DNA of 64,000 nt, taken from a bacterium (lineage in GTDB: Bacteria; Myxococcota_A; Bradymonadia; UBA7976; UBA1532). A program made the position numbers and the translations under genes. The stretch is taken from NCBI GenBank assembly GCA_030426085.1, contig JAUHYW010000032.1, forward strand, positions 1-64,000. The letters run 5' to 3'. The notes beneath the pieces were generated by a model. The model saw only the letters and a program-made list of their open reading frames with translations, was not told where the DNA came from and did no database searches. Positions within the stretch are counted from its first letter, which is position 1, and every line of letters begins with the position of its first letter. Below, in pieces: positions 25,455 through 34,924 of this stretch.

Positions 25455-26327
25455 ATGCGATATTCAACCGCCCCCGCCGATTCCGCCCGAACCACCGCCC
25501 CGAGCCGCCTCCGGCGCGCAGTGGGCGCCGCGCTCGCCGCCCTGCTCGCCCTCGCCCCGCTCCTCGCGTTGCCGCTCGTCAGCGCCTGGCCCGGGTCGGC
25601 CTCGGCGGGCGCCTTCGAAAAGCGTCAGCTCCGCTACCCCCGCTACCGGGCCGCCGCCTCGGAGGACGCCGCCGAGGTCGAGCGCCGCTTCCGCGACGCC
25701 GGCGCCGCCTGGCCCCCACGCCTCTTCCTGCGGGCCTTCAAGCTCGAAGGTCTGCTCGAGATGTGGGCCGCCCCGGCCACCGGTGACCGCTGGATCAAGG
25801 TCCGCAGCTTCCCCATCTGCGCCGCCAGCGGGGGCCTGGGCCCCAAGCGCCAGCAGGGCGATCGGCAGGTGCCCGAGGGCTTCTACCGTGTCGAGCGGTT
25901 CAACCCCGCCAGCCGCTTCCACCTCTCGCTGGGCATCGACTACCCCAACGCTCTCGACCGGACCCGGACCCCGCCCGGCCGCTCGCCGGGGGGTGACATC
26001 TTCATCCACGGCGACTGCGTGACGATCGGCTGCCTGCCCCTGCGCGACGAGCCGATGGAGGCGCTGTACGTGGCGACGGTGGCCGCCTGGGACGCCGGGC
26101 ATCGGGGCACGCCGGTCCACATCTTCCCCTGCCGGTTCGGCACCGCGCGCTGCGAGGCGGCGCTGACCGCGGCCGGGGCCGAGCGGCCGACCGACGCGGC
26201 GACCTGGCCCGGGCTGCGGCCGGGGTTCGCGCTGTTCGAAGAGCACCGGGTCCCGCCCCGGATCCGGGTCGATCGCGCCGGCTACCGGATCCGCCCGCCC
26301 GTGCGCAGGGGCGGCCCCGGCCGCTGA
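25455..26327 (+). CDS. L,D-transpeptidase (YkuD/YafK-type)
   Basis: 290 residues with an N-terminal export segment (VGAALAALLALAPLLALPLV). The YkuD core carries FPICAASGGLGPKRQQGD, VPEGFYRVERFNPASRF and the active site IFIHGDCVTIGCLPL, with His185 and catalytic Cys193, a YafK-like version of the HG...SxGC motif. These enzymes cross-link peptidoglycan or attach lipoproteins to it, in the periplasm. The ATG at 25455 gives a normal signal anchor; the frame is also open for 12 codons upstream. Confidence 0.9.
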   Translation: MRYSTAPADSARTTAPSRLRRAVGAALAALLALAPLLALPLVSAWPGSASAGAFEKRQLRYPRYRAAASEDAAEVERRFRDAGAAWPPRLFLRAFKLEGLLEMWAAPATGDRWIKVRSFPICAASGGLGPKRQQGDRQVPEGFYRVERFNPASRFHLSLGIDYPNALDRTRTPPGRSPGGDIFIHGDCVTIGCLPLRDEPMEALYVATVAAWDAGHRGTPVHIFPCRFGTARCEAALTAAGAERPTDAATWPGLRPGFALFEEHRVPPRIRVDRAGYRIRPPVRRGGPGR

Positions 26328-26406
26328 CGCCCGCTCGTGAGCCCCGACCGATCCCCGGTCGACCCCGGAGTGGCACCCGCCCGTCACCTCGGGGCATCAT
26401 GCGCCC

Positions 26407-27384
26407 ATGATCAAGCGCACCGCCCGCCGCGTCGCCGACGTCGCCCGCCGAGACGGCGTGGGGCTCGTCATCGACACCGCCCTCCGCTCGCTCTCCTCGG
26501 CCGGCAAGCTGCACCCCGCCGCTCGCCGGCTGCGTCGAGGGGTCGAGGTGATCCGCGACATCCCCTACACCGACTCCGGGCTGCGGGCCCACACCCTCGA
26601 CGTCCATCGCGTGCCCGCCGACGGCGCCGACGGTGAGCCCCGCCCGACGCTGATCTACGTGCACGGGGGCGGCTTCCGCATCCTCTCCAAGGACACCCAC
26701 TGGATGATGGCGGCGACCTTCGCCCGCCAGGGCTACGTCGTCTTCTCGATCAACTACCGGCTCGCGCCGGGTCACCCGTTCCCCGCGGCGGTGCACGACA
26801 CCTTCGACGCCGTGCGGTGGGTCGCCGACCACGCCCACGCGTACGGGGCCGATCCCGGCGATGTGACGCTGGCTGGGGAGTCGGCCGGGGCCAACCTCAT
26901 CTGCGGGGTCATCGCCGCGACCTGCTACCCGCTCGACGACCCCCACGCGCAGGCCCTGCACGGCCGCGCGCTGCCGATCACGGCCGCGCTGCCCGCCTGC
27001 GGGCTGTTGCAGGTCAGCGACCCCGACCGCTTCCGGCGGCGCAAGCCCGACCTGCCACCGTGGCTGCACGCGCGCATCGACGTCGTCTGCCGCGAGTACC
27101 ACGACGCGGGCCATCACCCGCTCGCCGACCCGCTGGTGGTCTTCGAAGAGGCCGAGCCGGTGCGCCCGCTGCCCCCGATGCTGGCCATCTGCGGCACCCG
27201 GGATCCCATCCTCGACGACACCCGCCGCCTCGGCGCCGCCGTGCAGCAGGCCGGTGGGCGGTGCGAGATCTCGATCCACCCCGGCGCGGTGCACGCCTTC
27301 CACGCGGTGTTCTGGCAGCCGCCGGCCCGCGACGCGTGGCGGGCCCAGCTCGACTTCCTGGCCGGGATCCGCGCCGCGGGCTGA
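26407..27384 (+). CDS. Alpha/beta-hydrolase of the hormone-sensitive-lipase group
   Basis: 325 residues, no signal peptide. The oxyanion motif HGGGF is at residues 86-90 and the nucleophile elbow GESAG at 157-161 (Ser159). The acid is probably the Asp in ICGTRDPILDD and the base the last His in GAVHAFHAVF. INYRLAPGHPFPAAVHD is the usual HSL segment. Such esterases cut short or medium acyl esters in the cytoplasm. It lies alone between the transpeptidase and the Pro-rich protein, same strand; the substrate is unknown. Confidence 0.92.
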   Translation: MIKRTARRVADVARRDGVGLVIDTALRSLSSAGKLHPAARRLRRGVEVIRDIPYTDSGLRAHTLDVHRVPADGADGEPRPTLIYVHGGGFRILSKDTHWMMAATFARQGYVVFSINYRLAPGHPFPAAVHDTFDAVRWVADHAHAYGADPGDVTLAGESAGANLICGVIAATCYPLDDPHAQALHGRALPITAALPACGLLQVSDPDRFRRRKPDLPPWLHARIDVVCREYHDAGHHPLADPLVVFEEAEPVRPLPPMLAICGTRDPILDDTRRLGAAVQQAGGRCEISIHPGAVHAFHAVFWQPPARDAWRAQLDFLAGIRAAG

Positions 27385-27468
27385 GCGCCATGAGCGCAAT
27401 GTCGTGCAGCGCCCCGAATGATCCCCGCGACCCTCGCCAACCGGCGCGTGACACGCCAGGATGGACCC

Positions 27469-28731
27469 ATGGGTCGCCGCACCACCACGACCGGGCTGCT
27501 CGCCGTGCTGGCCATCGGGCTGCTCGGGGCGGTGCCCATCGACATGTGCGTCGAGCCCTCGTTCGAGGCCGCGGTGGCGGTGGTGCGCCTCGGCGAACAC
27601 AGCGATATGGTGCGCCTGCGGCCGAGGCGGCCCGAGGCGTGCGAGGCGGGGGATGGCTACCGGGCGCGGTTCGTGCGCCGCGGGGGCGGGGTGGCGCTGA
27701 TGCTGGCCACGCCCGCCGGCGACCGGCTCGAGCGGGCCGTGCCGTGGCTCGAGCGGGCCGACGACGGCATCGTGGCCCTCGCCCGCCGAGGTCGGCTGGG
27801 CGCGGTGGCGGTGCTGCTCGACGGGCTGATCCTCGAAGACCGCGCGCTGCGGGCGGCGGCCGCCTCACCCCCGATCGCGGCCGAGCCGCCGCTGGCCCCG
27901 GCGCCGACCGCCGTCGAGGCGCCGCTGACCGTCGGGGCGTCGCCGGATGCCGCGCCCGAGCCCACCCCGAAGCCCGCCGCTCCGCAGCCGAGCGCCCCGA
28001 AGCCGGTCGCCCCGAAGCCCGTCGCCCCGCAGCCTCGCATGCGCTCGGCCAAGCCCGAGCCGCAGGACCCGCGGACGGCGCGCAGAGCGCCTGCCCGCGC
28101 CGCCGCGCTCGCCGCTCGCGACGTGCGGACCGCGGCGCTGATCACCCGCCCGCCTCCGCCGCCGGAGCCCCCGCCGTTCCCCGAAGACCCCGCGCCCCCG
28201 CCGACGATCGCCGTCGTCGCGCCCCCGCCGCCCGCCGAGCAAGGCCTCGAGGGGCGCGTCGGCGCCCGCCTCGGCGCGGCTCTGCGCGCGCCATCGGTGC
28301 TGGGCCTCGAGGTCGCGCTGCAGCTTCACCTCGCCTCGGCGATGGCCGAAGTGGGCGGCATGGCGCCGACCGAGTGGGCGCTCGACAGCCGCCCGCTCGA
28401 GATCGCCGCCGCCTGGGCCGGCGCCGGCTGGGTCCCCCGCCTCTGGGGCGCGTCCGGGCTGCATGTCGACGGGCGGTTGATGGGGGTCATCGAGCGATGG
28501 ACCGTCCTCCGCGTCGGCGTCCCCGGCGCGGTGACCCGGGCGCTGTGGGACGCCGGCCTCGAGCTGGGGCTGGGCGTCGGTGGGGCGATGGGCGACGGCT
28601 GGCGGGTCGGCGGGATCGTCGGGGGCCGGTGGATGGCCACCGCCAACGACGTGCTCATCCCCGATGGCCCCCGGGCCGCGCTCAACGCGTGGCAGATCCG
28701 CCTCGGGTTCTCCATCGACTGGCGCCCCTGA
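27469..28731 (+). CDS. Envelope protein with Pro-rich linker and barrel-like C-terminal domain
   Basis: 420 residues. A signal-like segment (GLLAVLAIGLLGAVPIDMCV) is followed by a ~100-residue domain. A Pro/Ala/Lys linker (~residues 140-260) carries PKPVAPKPVAP repeats and PPPPPEPPPFPEDPAPPP. The last ~160 residues have glycine-rich alternating strands (LGARLGAALRAPS-like, ELGLGVGGAMGDG, IRLGFSIDW), suggesting a small outer-membrane barrel or beta-sandwich. It lies 78 bp upstream of the ECF sigma gene on the same strand and may belong to that operon. I do not recognise the family. Confidence 0.75.
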   Translation: MGRRTTTTGLLAVLAIGLLGAVPIDMCVEPSFEAAVAVVRLGEHSDMVRLRPRRPEACEAGDGYRARFVRRGGGVALMLATPAGDRLERAVPWLERADDGIVALARRGRLGAVAVLLDGLILEDRALRAAAASPPIAAEPPLAPAPTAVEAPLTVGASPDAAPEPTPKPAAPQPSAPKPVAPKPVAPQPRMRSAKPEPQDPRTARRAPARAAALAARDVRTAALITRPPPPPEPPPFPEDPAPPPTIAVVAPPPPAEQGLEGRVGARLGAALRAPSVLGLEVALQLHLASAMAEVGGMAPTEWALDSRPLEIAAAWAGAGWVPRLWGASGLHVDGRLMGVIERWTVLRVGVPGAVTRALWDAGLELGLGVGGAMGDGWRVGGIVGGRWMATANDVLIPDGPRAALNAWQIRLGFSIDWRP

Positions 28732-28809
28732 GCGTGCTTCGATGGGCCGACGTGTCCCGAATACGACCGGCCGGTGATCACCGGCCCCCGACCCCGACAT
28801 CTGGTGGGC

Positions 28810-29430
28810 ATGAGCCTCGACCCCGAATTGTTCGCAGCGTGTCGCACCGGCGACGAGCGGGCGTGGCGCCGGGTGGTGCAGACCCGGGTGCACGCCGTGT
28901 TCCGCTGGTCGGTGATGCTCGGCCTGCGCGCCCCCGAAGCCGAGGACGCTGCGCAGGAAGTGTTGTGGCGCGCCTGGAAGCAGTTTCACAAGTGCCGGGC
29001 GCCGCGGGCGTTCGACTCGTGGCTGTATCAGATCACCCGCCGGGTCGTCGCCAACATGCGGCGGCTGGTCTGGCTCAAGCGGGTGCTGCCCACCGAGAGC
29101 CCGCCCGAGCCGGCGTTCGTCGAGGGCCCGACCCCCGACATAGAGCTGTCGGTGCGGGCCTGCCTCGACGGGCTGTCCCGCAAGCAGGCCGAGGTGCTGA
29201 TGCTGTCCGACGTCGAAGGCTACACCCGGGACGAGGTCGCCGAGATGCTCGGCATCCCGCCGGGCACCGTCGCCAGCCGACTGCGGCTGGCCCGCAAGGC
29301 GTTCCGCGCCGCCTGGGACGAGAAACGTCCCGACCCGCCGGGGATCGAGCGAAGCCGGGCGCGCACCCGCCGCGCCGGGCCGCGGCCGACCCGGGGGGGC
29401 ACCCCCCGCCTCTCGTGGGAGCGACCATGA
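28810..29430 (+). CDS. ECF-type RNA polymerase sigma factor
   Basis: 206 residues. Region 2 is ACRTGDERAWRRVVQ, then LRAPEAEDAAQEVLWRAWKQF and DSWLYQITRRVVANMRR. Region 4 has LSRKQAEVLMLSDVEGYT, the helix-turn-helix RDEVAEMLGIPPGTVASRL and RKAFRAAW. The layout is a normal two-domain ECF factor plus an Arg-rich 30-residue tail. The ATG at 28810 (MSLDPELF) fits family starts better than the 28774 GTG. Its stop overlaps the next start as ATGA, so it is coupled to the FecR-like protein, probably its regulator. Confidence 0.93.
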   Translation: MSLDPELFAACRTGDERAWRRVVQTRVHAVFRWSVMLGLRAPEAEDAAQEVLWRAWKQFHKCRAPRAFDSWLYQITRRVVANMRRLVWLKRVLPTESPPEPAFVEGPTPDIELSVRACLDGLSRKQAEVLMLSDVEGYTRDEVAEMLGIPPGTVASRLRLARKAFRAAWDEKRPDPPGIERSRARTRRAGPRPTRGGTPRLSWERP

Positions 29431-30242
29431 CCGAGCAGCAGACCGAACCGCTCGGCGCGGACGAGGCCCTCGCCGCGCTGCGCGACGCCCGCCCCGCCGA
29501 AGCGGTGAGCCGGCGGATCGTCGCCCGGGCTCTCGAGCCTCGCCGCCGCCTCGCCCTGCCGATCGGCCTGATGGGCCTGGCCGCAGCGGCCGCCGCCGTC
29601 GCCTTCGTGGTGCTGCCCGGCGAGCCGCCGGTCGACGCCCCCGACCGGCTGGAGGTCGGGCGCCACACGGTGCTGCGAGCCCCCGGCGCCGACGTCGAGG
29701 TGGTGCGGCGCCGGGCCGACGAGACCCTGGTGCGGCTGTCGACCGGCGCAGCCGACTTCGACATCGAGCCGCTCGGCCCCGGGCAGTCGTTCCGGGTACG
29801 AACCCCCGAGATCGAGGTCGAGGTCGTCGGCACCGCGTTCCGGGTGCGCACCGCCGAGGGCTGCTCCACCGTCGAGGTCAGCGAGGGCAAGGTGCGGGTG
29901 GCCGCGGGGCAGGCCTCGACCCTGCTCGGCGCCGGCGAACAGGCGACGCACTGCGCCGCCGCCGTCGAGGCCGCCGTGCCCGGCGAGGGGCTGATCCGTG
30001 AAGCCCAGCGGCTGATGCTCGACCCGGCGTCCGCCGCCGAGGCCGCCCGGCTCTTCGCCCGCTACGCCGATCAGCACCCCGATGGGGTCTTCCTCGAAGA
30101 GGCGATGTTCCACCAGCCCTTCGCCGAGCGGCTCGCCGGCCGGGACGCCGCCGCCCGGGAGAGCGCGGGCCGGTTCCTGAGCCGGTTCCCCGACGCCCGC
30201 CGGGCGAGCCGGATGCGAGACGCCTTCCCCGACGCGCCATGA
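29427..30242 (+). CDS. FecR-domain membrane protein, probable sigma regulator
   Basis: 271 residues. A ~40-residue cytoplasmic amino end (DEALAALRDARPAEAVSRR) precedes one membrane helix (LPIGLMGLAAAAAAVAFVVL). A periplasmic FecR domain follows, with RVRTPEIEVEVVGTAFRVR, the family's central GT.F.V strand, and STVEVSEGKVRV. The last ~80 residues are helical and TPR-like (ASAAEAARLFARYADQHPDG). FecR-type proteins pass an envelope signal to a cognate ECF factor, here encoded just upstream with a 4-bp overlap. No zinc anti-sigma motif is seen in the amino end. ATGA overlap also links it to the next gene. Confidence 0.88.
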   Translation: MTEQQTEPLGADEALAALRDARPAEAVSRRIVARALEPRRRLALPIGLMGLAAAAAAVAFVVLPGEPPVDAPDRLEVGRHTVLRAPGADVEVVRRRADETLVRLSTGAADFDIEPLGPGQSFRVRTPEIEVEVVGTAFRVRTAEGCSTVEVSEGKVRVAAGQASTLLGAGEQATHCAAAVEAAVPGEGLIREAQRLMLDPASAAEAARLFARYADQHPDGVFLEEAMFHQPFAERLAGRDAAARESAGRFLSRFPDARRASRMRDAFPDAP

Positions 30243-31783
30243 GCGGCGGGCGGCCCGCCCGGACGCGCCCCGGATCGGGCGGGGGGCCGCCCCTCACGAC
30301 CGATCGCGCCGCACGGCGAGCCCCCGACCCGCGCCCGCGCCGGCTCGCGCTCGTCATTCTGCTCTGGAGCGCGATGGCGTGCGAGGTCGTCACCCTCGAG
30401 CCCGACCCCGACCACGGCCTGGACAGCACGCTGCCCCGGGCCGACGCCGCCCTCGAGCCGATCGACGCCATCCTCCGACCACCCGACGCCCGCCCCGACG
30501 CCGACCCGCCCGACCTCGCGTTGCCCATGGGGCCGACCCTCATGCCGATGGAGCTCGACTTCGGCGAGGTCGAGCCCTACCGCGCCGTCGAGCGGGCCGT
30601 CTCGCTGCGCGCGGGGCGCGAGACCCTGCGGGTCGAGGCCGCCGTCGTCGACGGGCGGGGCTTCGACCTCGCGCTCGGGGCCCCGCCTACGCCCCTGATC
30701 CTCGAGCCGGGCGCGATGGCCCGCTGGCCGGTCGTCTTCACCTCCGAGATCGCCGGCCGGGACAGCGTCGGCGAGCTTCGCCTGACCACCGACGACGGGG
30801 TGCGCCGCATCCCGCTGCGGGGTCGGGGCGCGTGGTCCGGGCCTCCGTGCGCCGCCTGGACCGTCGAGGTCGAGCCCGCCCCGCCGGCCCTGCTCGAGCC
30901 CGGCGCCACGCTGCTGCTCAAGGCCAAGCCCCCGGCGACCGTGTCGCTGGCCGACGTCGGTCTCCTGTGGACCACGGTCGAGAGCCCGATGGGCTACGCC
31001 GACCAGCCGCTGGAGCGCTTCCTGACCCCTGACGCGCCCCAGGCCGGCGGGCCGCCCGACGACCCGTCCTCGTTCGCGGCCGTGCTGTACGCCGAGAAGG
31101 CCGGGCGCTACCTCTTCGAAGCCCAGCCCATCCTGCCGCCGACGGCCGACTGCATGCCCGAGCGGGCGCGGGTCGCGGTGCACGCCTGCCCGTGCCCCGA
31201 GCGGGCGGCGACCATCCGCGTCGGCTGGAGACGCTCGGCCGACGCGGCGCCCGGCCGGCCCCGGATCGTGCCGCTGCTGATCCCCGGGGCGGCCGCCGAC
31301 TGGAGCGATGGGCTCTCGCCCGACGCACCCCCGCCCGACTGGGGCCGCGCCGGCCCGGCGGACGACCCCCGCCTGGACCTCGACCACGGCGACGTCAGCG
31401 GGCGCGCCACGCTGTGGATCGAGGATGGGCCGCTCGAGCCCGTGCTGCGGCTGGGCCTCGCGGTGCTGGCCGCGCCCGACGGCCCGCCGACGACGGTGGA
31501 TCTCGCCGTCGAGGTCCACGTCGGCGGCGAGATCGTGGCGATCAGCGCCGACGCGTTGGAGGCGCATCGCTCGTTCTGGGATGTGGCGGCGATCGTCAGC
31601 GATCCCGCCGGGCAGGTTCGGGTGGTGCCCTACGACCGGGTGCTGCTCGCCGACGACGGGGCCTGGCCCGACCCCGGCGAGCCGCTGGGCCTCGACGACC
31701 GCTGCGACCCCCGCTTCGGCCCGCGGTGCGCCGGCCGCTTGCGCTGCCGCCCGGCGCCCGGGGGCGATCGCTGCCGCTTGTGA
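30239..31783 (+). CDS. Lipoprotein with ASPM/SPD-2/Hydin-like (choice-of-anchor) domain
   Basis: 514 residues. The lipobox (LLWSAMAC) is preceded by a 40-residue basic amino end. After an acidic Asp/Pro linker, residues ~100-200 form an Ig-like ASPM-SPD-2-Hydin domain (MELDFGEVEPYRAVERAVSL, SVGELRLTTDDGVRRIPLRG). Two further beta domains follow (~205-320 and ~325-480), Cys-containing (CMPERARVAVHACPCPERA). A basic Cys-rich tail (CDPRFGPRCAGRLRCRP) ends the protein. Third gene of the sigma operon, coupled by ATGA to the FecR gene, so it may be the envelope sensor or a target of the system. Confidence 0.8.
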   Translation: MSGGRPARTRPGSGGGPPLTTDRAARRAPDPRPRRLALVILLWSAMACEVVTLEPDPDHGLDSTLPRADAALEPIDAILRPPDARPDADPPDLALPMGPTLMPMELDFGEVEPYRAVERAVSLRAGRETLRVEAAVVDGRGFDLALGAPPTPLILEPGAMARWPVVFTSEIAGRDSVGELRLTTDDGVRRIPLRGRGAWSGPPCAAWTVEVEPAPPALLEPGATLLLKAKPPATVSLADVGLLWTTVESPMGYADQPLERFLTPDAPQAGGPPDDPSSFAAVLYAEKAGRYLFEAQPILPPTADCMPERARVAVHACPCPERAATIRVGWRRSADAAPGRPRIVPLLIPGAAADWSDGLSPDAPPPDWGRAGPADDPRLDLDHGDVSGRATLWIEDGPLEPVLRLGLAVLAAPDGPPTTVDLAVEVHVGGEIVAISADALEAHRSFWDVAAIVSDPAGQVRVVPYDRVLLADDGAWPDPGEPLGLDDRCDPRFGPRCAGRLRCRPAPGGDRCRL

Positions 31784-31805
31784 CAGCGGGGCAGAGGCGG
31801 GGGAC

Positions 31806-32558
31806 TCAGCCCGTCGACAGCCGCCGCTGCACCTCGAACGCCACCACCGCCGCCGCCGTGGCCACGTTGAGCGACTCCACCTCGCCCCGCATCGGGATGC
31901 GGACCCGCCCGGTCAGCGCCGCCTGCGACGCCGCCGACAGCCCATGGGTCTCGCCGCCGAGCACCCACGCCGTGCGATCACTCAACCCGATGCCATGAAT
32001 GTCATCGGTGCCATCCGCCGCCAGCCCCAGGATGGCATAGCCCGCCGCCGCCAGATCCTTCACCGCGTCGGCCACCGCCCGCACCCGCAAGATGGGCGCC
32101 CGCAGCGCGACCCCGGCCGACGCCTTGATGACCAGCGGGCTCACCTCGGGGCAGCCCACCCGGGGCAGCACGATGCCGTCGAACCCGGCCGCCGTCGCCG
32201 CCCGGATGATCAGCCCCACGTTGCCCGGGGTCGTGATCCCGTCCAACACGAAGATCTGCGCCCGGGCGGGCCCCTCGGCCAGCCACCCGTCCAGCGCTTG
32301 CATGCGGGGCGCGATGAGATCGAGGGCGACCCCCTGATCCTGGCGCCCGTTGCGCGACAGCCGGGTGACCTCCCGAGCCGGGCGCCGCTGCGGCTCGACA
32401 CCCCGCTCGCGGGCCGCCCGCACGATGCGATCGATCTGGGCCCCGTTGGCCCCGCGGGCGACGAGCAGCTTGTCCACCGTCACCCGCCGATCGCCCAGCG
32501 CCTCGAGCACCGGCTTGCGGCCATAGACGGTGATGAAGCGATCCCGGGGGTGGGTCAT
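31806..32558 (-). CDS. TrmH/SpoU-type RNA 2'-O-ribose methyltransferase
   Basis: 250 residues. An N-terminal RNA-binding domain (FITVYGRKPVLEALGD) precedes the SPOUT domain with all three motifs: NVGLIIRAATAAGFDGIVLP, LGGETHGLS and RIPMRGEVESLNVATAA. This deep-trefoil-knot family methylates 2'-OH of tRNA or 23S rRNA nucleosides using SAM. The length and amino domain are close to RlmB-type enzymes, but the exact target cannot be assigned. The start overlaps the stop of the TPR gene as ATGA. It converges on the sigma operon 22 bp away. Confidence 0.92.
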   Translation of the reverse strand: MTHPRDRFITVYGRKPVLEALGDRRVTVDKLLVARGANGAQIDRIVRAARERGVEPQRRPAREVTRLSRNGRQDQGVALDLIAPRMQALDGWLAEGPARAQIFVLDGITTPGNVGLIIRAATAAGFDGIVLPRVGCPEVSPLVIKASAGVALRAPILRVRAVADAVKDLAAAGYAILGLAADGTDDIHGIGLSDRTAWVLGGETHGLSAASQAALTGRVRIPMRGEVESLNVATAAAVVAFEVQRRLSTG

Positions 32559-34924
32559 CCGGTCTCCGAGACGTCCAGCGCCGCCAGCCGGCGCCGCAGA
32601 TCGTGCACCAGCGGCGGGCTGGGATCGCCCTCCATGTCGGCCAGTCGATCCAGCGCCTCGGCCGCCGCTCGCCGATCGCCCGCCGCGTCGCCGGGCCCCT
32701 TCCACCGCCGGACCCGGGCGCTGCCCAGGTGCACCCGGCACAGCTCCGACAGCGTGTCGGGCAGATCGCCCCACTGCCGCACCTCGTCCAGCGTCGCGCG
32801 GGCCTCGTCGTAGGCTGCCAGCGCCGCGATGGCGTTGCCCCGGGCCGCGCTGACGTCGCCCACCAGCCGCAGCGCCACCGCCAGCTCGGCCAGGAGCCGT
32901 CGATGGCGGCCGAACCCCGCCACCGCCTGCCGCCGGATGGCCAGGCTCTCGCCCAGGCAGGCCTCCGATCCGTCCAGATCGCCGGCCACCAGCCGGGCCT
33001 CGCCCAGCCGCTGGAGGCTGCGCCCCAGCCCGCCCAGCGTCTCGGGGGTGTCGCCGACCACCGCGTGCAGCGCCCGGCGCATCTCGAGCACCTCGACCAG
33101 CGCGTCGGTGGCCTCGCCGACGTCGCCCGCCCGCAGCGACGCCCGCCCCACGTGCTCCAGGGTCGTCGCCAGATCGCGCCGGGTCTCCGCCGTCACCCCC
33201 ACCGCCGCGGTCAGCCGTCGGCCGATGGCCAGCGCCTCGTCGAAGGCGCCCCGGGCGTCGTCCACCCGACCCAGGCGCAGCGCCACCTCGCCCACGTTCT
33301 CCAGGCTGACCGACAGATCGCGCAGCGCCTCGTGGGTCTCGCCGAAGCGCTCCAGGCGCTTGCGGGCGAGCTGCATCGACTCTCCGTAGGCCCGCTGGGC
33401 CCCGCCGAGGCGCCCCATGCGCAGATCGAACTCACCGATGCGATCCAGGCTCAGCGAGACATCGCGCAGCGTCTCCGGGGTCACCCCCAGCGCCTCGACC
33501 AGCCCCCGGCGCAGCGTCAGAGCCTCCTCGTAGGCTCCCCGGGCGCTGTCCCGCTGACCGGCCCGCAGCCGGGCGTCGCCCACGTTGTCCAGGCACACCG
33601 CCAGATCGTGCACCGCGTCGGGCGTCTGGGCGAACGCCTCGACCAGCGCCCGGGACAACTGCAAGCACTCCTCCTGGGCCAACAGCGCCTCGCGGATCCG
33701 CCCCATGCGCAGGCAGACCTCGCCCACGCTCGCCAGATCGGCGGTGAGCTGAAGCCGCACGTCCAGCGCGTCGCCGAAGCGGACCAGGCTGCGCCGGGCC
33801 AGGGTCAGCGACTGCTCGTAGGCCGCCAGGGCCGCCGTCAGCGAGCCCGCCCGGCGGTGCACGTCGCCCACCTTGCTCAAGCTGATGCACAGATCGAACA
33901 GCGTCTCGGCCGTCACCCCCAGCGTATTGAAGCGCCGCCAGCGCAGGCGGTGGCTCTCTTCGAACGAGCCCAGCGCCTCGCGCAGCCGCCCCCGCTGGAA
34001 GTGCAGCGAGCCCACTCGATCCAAGCTGATGGACAGATCCTGGAGCAGATCGGGCGTGTGCCCCTCCACGTCGACCAGGGCCCGGGTCAGGTCGAGCGCC
34101 TCGGCGTAGACCCGCTCGGCGTCGTCCATGCGATCGAGGCGGATGCAGATGCCGCCCACGTTCTCCAGGCTCACCGCCAGATCGCGCCGGGCGCCGGGCC
34201 CGTCGGCGAGCTGCACCATGCGCCGGGCGATGGCCAGCGACGCTTCGTAGACCGCCAGGGCGTCCTCGAGCTGGCCGGCGTACTGCTCCAGATCACCCAC
34301 CGCGTCGAGGCATAGCGACATGTCCCGGGCCAGCCCCGCGCTCGGCGTCTCGCCCGCCCGGCGGCGGATCTCGTCGAGGAACGGCCGATACAGGCTGCGG
34401 GCCGCCTCCAGATCGCCCGCCGGCAGCGTCGCCGGGCTCACGTCGGCCAGGGCGCAGCTCTCGAGGACGAGCCGCTCGCCCGGCGGCCGCACCGTCGGCG
34501 CGGCGTCCATCGCCCGCAGCCGGGGCGTCGGCTGGGTCAGCAGCATCACCCCGCCCAGGTGGACCCCCGCCCGCTGGCGCAGATCCTCGACCACCGGGGC
34601 CAGCGCCGACCACGTGCCCGGGCCGCCCTCGGGGCAGGCGAACCACATCGCGCCCACCGGCTCGGCCAGCTCGCTGATCAGCCAGGTGGTGGTGTCGGCC
34701 AGCCCCCGCCGGGGATCATCCAGCTCGCCGACCTGCATCGAGGTCCACTGATCGGCCACCTCGCCGACCAGGCGGTTGAGGCGCCACAGGACGCCCCGCT
34801 GTCGGGCGAAGCAGACCCCCAACCACGGGCTCTCGGCCGCAGCCAGGGCCTTGTCGAGCGCGGCGCGCTCGGCGTGGGGGTCGAAGACGTGGAGGGTGAA
34901 GGCGGCTTCTGGGGTCACGATCAA
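32555..34924 (-). CDS. Cytoplasmic tetratricopeptide-repeat protein with ~50-residue units
   Basis: 789 residues, no signal peptide. The first ~170 residues are a separate domain (LGVCFARQRGVLWRLNRLVG, AMWFACPEGGPGTWSALAP), possibly a GTPase-independent scaffold. From ~residue 200 on, about ten TPR-like units repeat with a ~50-residue period. The consensus is RDLSVSLENVGEVALRLGR then DDARGAFDEALAIGRRL, with a conserved L.D....S.G. TPR arrays bind other proteins. The start is TTG at 34924, overlapping the upstream stop as TTGA, or GTG at 34918. It is coupled to the neighbours on both sides. Confidence 0.85.
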   Translation of the reverse strand: MIVTPEAAFTLHVFDPHAERAALDKALAAAESPWLGVCFARQRGVLWRLNRLVGEVADQWTSMQVGELDDPRRGLADTTTWLISELAEPVGAMWFACPEGGPGTWSALAPVVEDLRQRAGVHLGGVMLLTQPTPRLRAMDAAPTVRPPGERLVLESCALADVSPATLPAGDLEAARSLYRPFLDEIRRRAGETPSAGLARDMSLCLDAVGDLEQYAGQLEDALAVYEASLAIARRMVQLADGPGARRDLAVSLENVGGICIRLDRMDDAERVYAEALDLTRALVDVEGHTPDLLQDLSISLDRVGSLHFQRGRLREALGSFEESHRLRWRRFNTLGVTAETLFDLCISLSKVGDVHRRAGSLTAALAAYEQSLTLARRSLVRFGDALDVRLQLTADLASVGEVCLRMGRIREALLAQEECLQLSRALVEAFAQTPDAVHDLAVCLDNVGDARLRAGQRDSARGAYEEALTLRRGLVEALGVTPETLRDVSLSLDRIGEFDLRMGRLGGAQRAYGESMQLARKRLERFGETHEALRDLSVSLENVGEVALRLGRVDDARGAFDEALAIGRRLTAAVGVTAETRRDLATTLEHVGRASLRAGDVGEATDALVEVLEMRRALHAVVGDTPETLGGLGRSLQRLGEARLVAGDLDGSEACLGESLAIRRQAVAGFGRHRRLLAELAVALRLVGDVSAARGNAIAALAAYDEARATLDEVRQWGDLPDTLSELCRVHLGSARVRRWKGPGDAAGDRRAAAEALDRLADMEGDPSPPLVHDLRRRLAALDVSETG

